Source: Candidatus Brevundimonas phytovorans (GTDB lineage: Bacteria > Pseudomonadota > Alphaproteobacteria > Caulobacterales > Caulobacteraceae). Taken from it: 64,000 nt of DNA. Positions within the stretch are counted from its first letter, which is position 1. Each line of letters begins with the position of its first letter. Position numbers and translations under genes: made by a program. This document shows, in pieces, positions 58,199 to 64,000 of the stretch. The notes under the pieces are model-generated. The model saw only the letters and a list, made by a program, of their open reading frames with translations, did no database searches and was not told where the DNA came from. The DNA lies in NCBI GenBank assembly GCA_029203145.1, contig CP119309.1:2877001-2941000 (forward strand), written 5' to 3'.

Positions 58199-59422
58199 AT
58201 GACCGATACAGCTTCTCCCGCTTCGTCCACTGTCGCCGTGATCGGCGCCGGCCCCGCCGGCCTGATGGCCGCCGAACGCCTGGCCTCGGCGGGTCTGCGC
58301 GTCACCGTGCATGAGCGAATGCCGTCGGTAGGGCGCAAGTTCCTGCTGGCCGGACGCGGCGGGCTGAACCTGACCCATTCCGAGCCGCTGGCGCCTTTCC
58401 TTGAGCGCTATGGTTCGGCGCGCGACCGCGTCGCCGGGTGGCTGGCCGCCTTTTCGCCTGCCGACTTGACCGCCTGGGCCGAGGGGCTGGGGCAGGAGAC
58501 TTTCGTGGGCTCATCGGGCCGCGTCTTCCCGAAAGCCATGAAGGCCTCGCCCCTGCTGCGGGCCTGGCTGGCGCGGCTGGAGGGGCTGGGCGTCGAGATC
58601 CGTGTGCGCTCGCGCTGGACCGGCTGGAAGGACGGCGCTCTCGCCTTCGACACCCCCGAGGGCGAGCGGCTGGAACGGCCCGACGCCGTGGTCCTGGCGC
58701 TCGGCGGGGCGAGTTGGGCCCGGATGGGCTCCGACGCCGCCTGGGTTCCCGAACTGGAGACGGCGGGCGTGACCGTGGCTCCCTTCCAGCCCTCCAACGT
58801 CGGCTTTGACGTGGCCTGGTCGCCGCTCTTGCGCGAGCGCTTCGCCGGTCAGCCGGTCAAGGGCGCGGCCCTGACCCACGCCGGGCGCACGGTGCGCGGC
58901 GAGGCCATGATCGCGGCCTATGGCATCGAGGGCGGCGGGGTCTACGCCCTGTCGGCTGGCTTACGCGAAGCCATCGCCCGCGACGGTCAGGCCGAGCTGA
59001 CGCTGGACCTGCGCCCCAGCATCAGCCGTCAGGCCCTGACACAGAAACTGCTGAAGCCGCGCGGCAAGGACAGCCTGTCGAACTGGCTGCGCAAGATCCT
59101 CCATCTGGACCCCGCCGCCATCGCCCTGCTGCGCGAAGGCGGACCGCTGCCGACCGAGCCCGGCCCGCTGGCCGCGCGCATCAAGGGCGTGACCCTGACC
59201 CTGACCGGGGTGCAGGGCCTGGCCCGCGCCATCTCCTCGGCGGGGGGCGTGACGCTGGACGCCGTGGACGACCACCTGATGCTCAAGGCCCGGCCCGGCG
59301 TCTTCGTGGCGGGCGAGATGCTGGACTGGGAGGCCCCGACCGGCGGCTATCTGCTGCAGGCCGCGTTCGCCTCCGGCGTCGTGACGGCGACAGGCGTAAC
59401 GGACTGGCTCAAGGCGCGCTGA
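58199..59422 (+). CDS. NAD(P)/FAD-dependent oxidoreductase, TIGR03862 type
   Basis: A 407-aa flavoprotein of the HI0933/BaiN-like group. The N-terminal dinucleotide-binding motif VIGAGPAGLMAAERLASAG is clear, with VGRKFLLAGRGGLNLTHSE, SSGRVFPKAMKASPLLR and LALGGASWARMGSDA as family motifs. The C-terminal FAD part ends FVAGEMLDWEAPTGGY. Substrate unknown. It diverges from the Gre-family gene with 49 bp between starts. Confidence 0.88.
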   Translation: MTDTASPASSTVAVIGAGPAGLMAAERLASAGLRVTVHERMPSVGRKFLLAGRGGLNLTHSEPLAPFLERYGSARDRVAGWLAAFSPADLTAWAEGLGQETFVGSSGRVFPKAMKASPLLRAWLARLEGLGVEIRVRSRWTGWKDGALAFDTPEGERLERPDAVVLALGGASWARMGSDAAWVPELETAGVTVAPFQPSNVGFDVAWSPLLRERFAGQPVKGAALTHAGRTVRGEAMIAAYGIEGGGVYALSAGLREAIARDGQAELTLDLRPSISRQALTQKLLKPRGKDSLSNWLRKILHLDPAAIALLREGGPLPTEPGPLAARIKGVTLTLTGVQGLARAISSAGGVTLDAVDDHLMLKARPGVFVAGEMLDWEAPTGGYLLQAAFASGVVTATGVTDWLKAR

Positions 59423-59499
59423 TCGACAAAGGCGGGGGTCGACAGGGGCTCTGCGAGGGGGCAGCGTGTCGGCCTTCCCTAGCTGACCGAGTGCGCTTC

Positions 59500-61155
59500 A
59501 TGTCGATGTCCCGTTCCGCCGCCGCCCTTGGCCTGATGGCCGTTCTGATGACCTCGACCTCGGTCCTGGCCCAGACCGCCCCGCTTGGGCGCGTCGATCC
59601 GGTTCGGTTGAGCGAGGCGACGCGGGTTCTGGCGTCCGACGAATTCGAGGGCCGCGCCCCCGTCACGCCGGGTGAAGACAAGACCATCGAATGGCTGTCG
59701 GCGCAGTTTCAGGCCCTGGGTCTGGAGCCCGGCGGGCCTGACGGGTCATGGGTCCAGGTGGCCCAGGTCAGCCGCACCAAGCAGGACGGGCCGGCGACCA
59801 TCAGCGTGTCCAGCAAGGGCCAGACGACAGCGCTGAATCGGGCCACCGACGTCATCGTTTCGTCCGACCGCCCGGTGGATCATATCACGCTGAAAGACGC
59901 GCCCCTGGTCTTCGTCGGCTATGGCGTCGATGCGCCGGAACGCGGCTGGGACGACTACAAGGGCGTCGATCTGCGCGGCAAGATCATGCTGGTCCTGGTC
60001 AACGACCCTGATTTCAACGCGCCGGACGGCCATCCGGTGGCGGGCCAGTTCGACGGCCAGGCCATGACCTTCTATGGCCGCTGGACCTACAAGTTCCAGG
60101 AGGCGGCGGCGCAGGGCGCGGCGGGCGTCCTGGTCATCCACGACACGGCGGGGGCGGGCTATCCCTGGTCCACGCTGCAGAACTCCTCGACGGCGCCCAA
60201 GTTCGACATCGTCCGCGCCGACCCGGACAAGGAGCGCGCCGCAGCCCAGGGCTGGATCCAGGGCGCCGTGGCCGAGAAACTGTTCCAGGACGCCGGGCTC
60301 GACTTCGCGGCGCTGAAGGATCAGGCGCGCACCCCCGGCTTCCAGCCGGTGACGCTGGACGGCGTGACCATGTCCATCGACTTCGGCCAGGTGGCCGACC
60401 GGGTGCAGACCCGCAACGTCATGGCCCGCCTGCCCGGCGCGACCCACCCGGATGAGACCGTCATGTTCGGCGCCCACTGGGACGCCTATGGCCGCGCCAC
60501 GCCCAAGGGAGGCGACGACATCTACAACGGCGCCGTGGACAATGCGACGGGCGTGGCGGCGGTGCTGGAGCTGGCCCGCCTGTTCGCCGAGGGGCCGCGC
60601 CCCGAACGTTCGACCGTCTTCGTCAGCTGGGCCGCCGAGGAGACCGGCCTGCTGGGGGCCGAATACTATGCCGCCAACCCGGTCTGGCCGCTGGAGACCA
60701 CGGTGGCCAACATCAATATGGACAGCCTGCTGCCAGGGACTGAGATCGACCCCGACATCGTCGTCATCGGCGCGGGCAAGAATGATCTGGACGACCGGCT
60801 GTCCGTCTTCGCTGGGCGCGAAGGGCGTCGCCTGATCCCCGATCCGGCGCCCCAGGCCGGGGCCTTCTATCGCTCCGACCACTTCCCGCTGGCGAGGAAG
60901 GGCGTGCCGGCCCTGTTCGCCGCGGCGGGCTTTACCGGCCATAACGCCGCCAGCCGCGACTATGTCGCCAACCGCTATCATCAGCCCACGGACGAATGGA
61001 CGCCCGAGTGGAAGATGGACGCCGCCGCCGCCGATGTTCAGCTGCTCTATGAAGTCGGCGCCGCCCTGGCCAACTCGCGCGACTGGCCCGCGTGGAAGCC
61101 GGGCGACGAGTTCGCGGCGGCGCGCAACGCCTCGGCGGCGGCGCGCAAGCCGTGA
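59500..61155 (+). CDS. M28-family metallopeptidase, exported
   Basis: A 551-aa zinc aminopeptidase. A signal peptide (cleavage near SVLAQTA) is followed by a PA insert domain in the middle, with GYGVDAPERGWDDYKG and QGAAGVLVIHD. The two-zinc catalytic site reads GAHWDAYG, NGAVDNATGVA, AAEETGLLGAEY, NINMDSL and YRSDHFPLA. The start at 59500 is chosen over a GTG at 59491. Probably degrades peptides in the periplasm. It lies 31 bp before the next gene. Confidence 0.92.
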   Translation: MSMSRSAAALGLMAVLMTSTSVLAQTAPLGRVDPVRLSEATRVLASDEFEGRAPVTPGEDKTIEWLSAQFQALGLEPGGPDGSWVQVAQVSRTKQDGPATISVSSKGQTTALNRATDVIVSSDRPVDHITLKDAPLVFVGYGVDAPERGWDDYKGVDLRGKIMLVLVNDPDFNAPDGHPVAGQFDGQAMTFYGRWTYKFQEAAAQGAAGVLVIHDTAGAGYPWSTLQNSSTAPKFDIVRADPDKERAAAQGWIQGAVAEKLFQDAGLDFAALKDQARTPGFQPVTLDGVTMSIDFGQVADRVQTRNVMARLPGATHPDETVMFGAHWDAYGRATPKGGDDIYNGAVDNATGVAAVLELARLFAEGPRPERSTVFVSWAAEETGLLGAEYYAANPVWPLETTVANINMDSLLPGTEIDPDIVVIGAGKNDLDDRLSVFAGREGRRLIPDPAPQAGAFYRSDHFPLARKGVPALFAAAGFTGHNAASRDYVANRYHQPTDEWTPEWKMDAAAADVQLLYEVGAALANSRDWPAWKPGDEFAAARNASAAARKP

Positions 61156-61186
61156 CCCGGACCGCCTGACGCGCTAGACCGCCCCC

Positions 61187-62332
61187 ATGACCCAAGCGCC
61201 CGACATCCACGGCCTCTGCCCCGCCCGCTTCAACGCGGTGAAGGACGCCTTCGCCGCCAACTTCACCGACGCGCCCGAGGGGCTGAACGAGCTGGCGGCG
61301 CGCTTTTCCGTCACCATCGACGGCGAGGTGGCGGTGGACCTGTGGGCCGGGTCGGCCGATCTGGCGGGCAACAAGCCGTTCGCCGAGGACACCCTGGCTC
61401 CGGTCTTCTCGACCGGCAAGGCGGTCATGGCCCTGATGATCGCGCGCTGCGTGGACAAGGGCCTGCTGTCCTATGAGGACCGGGTCTGCGACCACTGGCC
61501 GGCCTTTGGCGCGGCGGGCAAGGAGCGGCTGACCGTCGGTCAGTTGATGAGCCACCAGTCGGGTCTGCCGGGCTTTTCCGACGGGGTCGAGCCGGCCATC
61601 TGGTTTGACCGTCAGGCCGTGCTCGACAAGCTGGCGGCCCAGGCCCCGCTGTGGGAGCCGGGCACGGCGTCAGGCTATCACCCCATCACCATCGGCTATC
61701 TGGCGGGCGAGCTGTTCCGCATTGTGGATGGGCGCAGCATGGGCACGGCCTTGCGTGAAGACTTCGCCGCGCCGTTTGATCTGGACCTGTGGATCGGCCT
61801 ACCCGAGAGCGAGCATGGGCGGGTGGCGCAGATGAGGAAGCCGACCGCCGCGCCGGACCTCGGGCCCATCGACGCCATCAAGAAGGCCGCCTTCCTCGAC
61901 CGGGGCTCGGCGCCGGGCGGGCGCGGCTCGACCGAGTGGCGGATGGCGGAAATCCCCTCGGCCAACCTGCACGGCACGGCGAAGGACCTGGCGCGGATGA
62001 TGTCGCTGATCGCCACCGGCGGGATGCTGGACGGGCAGACCCTGCTGTCGGCGGACACCCTGGCCCAGGCGACGCGTGAGCGCATTCGCGGCCTCGACAA
62101 GGTCGTGCCCTATCAGATGAACTGGGCGGCGGGCTTCATGCGCAACGAGGGCCTGGACGTCTTCGGTCCCAATCCGCAGACGGTGGGCCATTGCGGCTGG
62201 GGCGGGTCGATGGCCCTGGCCGATCCGGAGGCGCGGGTCTCGGCGGCCTATGTCATGACGCGCCAGTCGCCGCATCTGATTGGTGATCCGCGCGCCCTGC
62301 GGCTGGTCGAGGCCCTCTACGCCGCGCTGTAG
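61187..62332 (+). CDS. Class C beta-lactamase-like serine hydrolase
   Basis: A 381-aa serine hydrolase of the beta-lactamase/esterase VIII family. The catalytic S75-T-G-K78 motif is in VFSTGKAVMALM, the second motif candidate is the Tyr of GYHPIT, and the third is HCGWGGSMA near the C-terminus. No signal peptide is seen, so esterase or peptidase function in the cytoplasm is more likely than antibiotic resistance. It may be cotranscribed with the M28 peptidase. Confidence 0.9.
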   Translation: MTQAPDIHGLCPARFNAVKDAFAANFTDAPEGLNELAARFSVTIDGEVAVDLWAGSADLAGNKPFAEDTLAPVFSTGKAVMALMIARCVDKGLLSYEDRVCDHWPAFGAAGKERLTVGQLMSHQSGLPGFSDGVEPAIWFDRQAVLDKLAAQAPLWEPGTASGYHPITIGYLAGELFRIVDGRSMGTALREDFAAPFDLDLWIGLPESEHGRVAQMRKPTAAPDLGPIDAIKKAAFLDRGSAPGGRGSTEWRMAEIPSANLHGTAKDLARMMSLIATGGMLDGQTLLSADTLAQATRERIRGLDKVVPYQMNWAAGFMRNEGLDVFGPNPQTVGHCGWGGSMALADPEARVSAAYVMTRQSPHLIGDPRALRLVEALYAAL

Positions 62333-62796
62333 GGGGCGGCGCATTGCACGGTGCGCAGAAAAAAACAGTGCAATGGGTGCAATGGGCAGAGCCTGATGCT
62401 GGCTTCTCCTGCCGTCATTCCGGGGCGCGAAGCGAACCCGGAAGCCAGGCGTCGAGACAGTTCGCGACCCGGCGATTGGGGCGGAGGTCTGGGCCCCGGA
62501 TCGTCCCTGCGGGCCGTCCGGGGTGACGGAAGGGGGAGCTGCGGAGGCGGCTTACGCCGACGGAAGGGCCTGAACCCTCACCCTTTCGCCTGGCGGATCG
62601 CCTGCGGCTCTCCGAGGCTCAAGCCCTCTCCCAGCGGGAGAGGGAGGCTTGATGTCGAACGGACGGTGAGAAAGATCAGAGGGCGACTATGACGTCGTTC
62701 CTGACCTGGGCGGGCATCCATCATCGCGACGCGGCCAATCGCAACGAAATACTGGCGTCAGCGCCTCACGCCATGCGCAAGGTCCATGCGACAGTC
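62333..62796. other. 464-bp intergenic spacer with palindromic repeats
   Basis: No supported gene. It contains a pair of CCGTCATTCCGGGG / CCGGGGTGACGG inverted segments (near 62412 and 62518), a GGGCCCCGG palindrome between them, and a hairpin near 62624-62652 (CCCTCTCCC-AGC-GGGAGAGGG, flanked by AAGC and GCTT). The reading frames here carry no recognisable domain or ribosome site. Confidence 0.6.
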
Positions 62797-63339
62797 TCAG
62801 GCGTCGGGGCCCCAGGCGAGCTGGTCGTGGACGATGCGCCAGCCGTCTTCGGTGCGACGCAGGACGCGGGTGAAGAGGCCGCGCGCGGTCTTGCCGTCGC
62901 GGCGCAGGACGACCCGGCCCGAGACCACCGTGGTGTTGACGTCGAACTGCAGGGTCTCGAACCATTCATAGGTCATCAGGCCGAGGCCGCCGGGCTGTGC
63001 GGCGCGGGCGGTCAGCGCGGCGCGGACGGCGTCCGGTCCCTTCAACGGCGTGTCGCCGAGGAAGACCAGCAGGGGCTCGTCGGCGACATAGGTGGCCATG
63101 ACCGCGTCCACGTCGCCCGACGACCAGGCCTCGGCGGCGGCGTCGAGGGTGTTGCTGACGGCGTCGAAGGTCTCGGCCGTGGTCGGCACGACGACCGGCG
63201 GGGTCGCAGCGACGGGCGCCTCCGTCCGCGCGGTGCGGATGACTTCATCGCCGCCCACGCTCTGGGCGCAGGCGGACGAGCCGGTCGCCAGGGCGACGGA
63301 GATGGCGAGGGCGACGAGAGAGCGGGCGCGGATCATCAT
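62797..63339 (-). CDS. Exported NTF2-like (DUF4440/SgcJ-type) protein
   Basis: A 180-aa protein with an N-terminal signal peptide (LVALAISVALATGSSACAQ) and an NTF2-like domain from about residue 55: DAAAEAWSSGDVDAVMATYV, GPDAVRAALTARAA and the closing TRVLRRTEDGWRIVHDQLAW. This fold binds small ligands in many SnoaL-like proteins. The cysteine near the signal end lacks a proper lipobox, so it is probably periplasmic. Ligand unknown. Confidence 0.85.
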   Translation of the reverse strand: MMIRARSLVALAISVALATGSSACAQSVGGDEVIRTARTEAPVAATPPVVVPTTAETFDAVSNTLDAAAEAWSSGDVDAVMATYVADEPLLVFLGDTPLKGPDAVRAALTARAAQPGGLGLMTYEWFETLQFDVNTTVVSGRVVLRRDGKTARGLFTRVLRRTEDGWRIVHDQLAWGPDA

Positions 63340-63367
63340 CCCTTCTAGGCTGGAACGGCGCCGAACC

Positions 63368-64000
63368 TCAACGCAGGTTCTGGCGAGGCGCTTCGTCGTC
63401 CATGGCGGCCATCCGGTCCTCGGCGGGATCGTCGAGCAGGCCGGGCTCCGGCGCGACGATGGTCTCGGCGGTGCGGCTGGCGCGGCGCACCTTGAGCACG
63501 GCCCCGACGGCGAAGACGCCCGCGCCCAGCCAGATGAAGGCGAAGGAGGCGATGCGCAGGGCCCCGAGCGCCTCGCCCTGGATCATGCCGATGAAGAAGA
63601 CGATGGTCGGGGCCAGGAATTGCAGGAAGCCCATGCTGGACAGGGGCATGCGCCGAGCCGCCCAGGCGAAGAGGGCGAGCGGGATGACCGTGGCCGGACC
63701 GGCGAACAGCAGCCACAGGGTCGCGGCGGGCGAGGCGGTGAAATGGCCCTGTCCGGTCGTCTCGATGAAGATGACCCAGGCCAGACCCGGCGCGGCCAGC
63801 AGCAGGCATTCCATGAAGAGGCCCGTCTGGGCGTCGACCGAGACCCGCTTTCGGATGATGCCGTAGCCGGCGAAGCTGAAGGCCAGCAGCAGGGACACCC
63901 AGGGGGCGTGGCCGAGGGCCACGGCCTGAAGCACCACGCCCACGGCGGCCAGGACGATGGCGGCGGCGCCGAAGCGGTCGATCCGTTCCCGGAACAGCCA
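63368..64000 (-). CDS. rarD: EamA-family transporter RarD, C-terminal part
   Basis: Inner-membrane drug/metabolite transporter. The last 210 residues are in the window and the 5' end lies beyond the right edge, entering with WLFRERIDRFGAAAIVLAAV. Membrane helices and the RarD-type motifs FSFAGYGIIRKRVSVDAQTG and MPLSSMGFLQFLAPTIVFF are clear. Its stop is 28 bp past the start of the NTF2-like gene downstream. The C-terminal tail (RRASRTAETIVAPEPG onward) is longer and more acidic than usual. Confidence 0.9.
   Translation of the reverse strand, partial: WLFRERIDRFGAAAIVLAAVGVVLQAVALGHAPWVSLLLAFSFAGYGIIRKRVSVDAQTGLFMECLLLAAPGLAWVIFIETTGQGHFTASPAATLWLLFAGPATVIPLALFAWAARRMPLSSMGFLQFLAPTIVFFIGMIQGEALGALRIASFAFIWLGAGVFAVGAVLKVRRASRTAETIVAPEPGLLDDPAEDRMAAMDDEAPRQNLR

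Noticed and set aside
61187..62332. Beta-lactam resistance gene
   Set aside because: The S-T-G-K motif fits the family, but there is no signal peptide and the other motifs suit esterase/peptidase members better.

Overview
The window is about 64 kb of high-GC chromosomal DNA from an alphaproteobacterium. The gene content and order (sucCD next to odhAB; mutS-glnD-murJ-trpS; rpe-heparinase-purH; a TonB-dependent receptor; sigma-EcfG-type GGAAC/CGTT promoters; a CIRCE-like groESL leader) point to Caulobacteraceae, most likely Brevundimonas. The genus is inferred from memory of gene content, not from a database search.

Layout. 0-6.1 kb (minus strand): TCA genes sucC-sucD, then sucA-odhB, where OdhB has two lipoyl domains. 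6.2-11.9 kb: an MFS transporter and a TonB receptor facing a TetR regulator that overlaps a membrane LytTR regulator. 12-19.6 kb: carotenoid oxygenase with a DUF2141 partner, rpe, heparinase-like protein, purH and a dienelactone-hydrolase-like protein. 19.6-31.8 kb (minus): OsmC, GNAT, trpS, murJ, glnD, mutS, an aldo/keto reductase, and a maleylacetoacetate (or maleylpyruvate) isomerase plus FAH-family hydrolase. 31.8-35.9 kb: a cluster of small envelope or stress genes (DUF883, holin-like, DUF1328, glycine-zipper lipoprotein, OmpA-like) with a diacylglycerol-kinase/phosphoesterase pair. Four promoters matching the alphaproteobacterial general-stress sigma factor motif lie in this cluster. 36-43.3 kb: an ScsB/DsbD-like thiol reductase, pgi, a glycine-zipper protein and groES-groEL.

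43,457-56,453: a complete transposon of 12,997 bp. It is bounded by perfect 24-bp terminal inverted repeats and flanked by the 8-bp direct repeat CGCTTCGC. It landed inside a palindromic intergenic repeat between groEL and a LysR gene. Its cargo is a heavy-metal efflux operon: a His-rich periplasmic protein, CzcC, CzcB, CzcA, a CDF transporter, a P1B-4 ATPase and a Fur/Zur-family regulator, most of them with overlapping stop and start codons. Its mobility module is an IS1595-family DDE transposase with a C-terminal domain that reads as a GIY-YIG nuclease, faced by a divergent DUF6471 protein across palindromic candidate operators. Two small proteins that look paralogous to each other sit at the two ends, both pointing inward, each starting 43 bp from its terminal repeat. 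This element is the most unusual object in the window.

56.5-64 kb: ordinary chromosome again: LysR with a divergent 46-codon small ORF, a GreA/GreB-family factor, a TIGR03862-type flavoprotein, an M28 peptidase, a class-C beta-lactamase-like hydrolase, a 464-bp repeat-bearing spacer, an NTF2-like exported protein and a truncated rarD.
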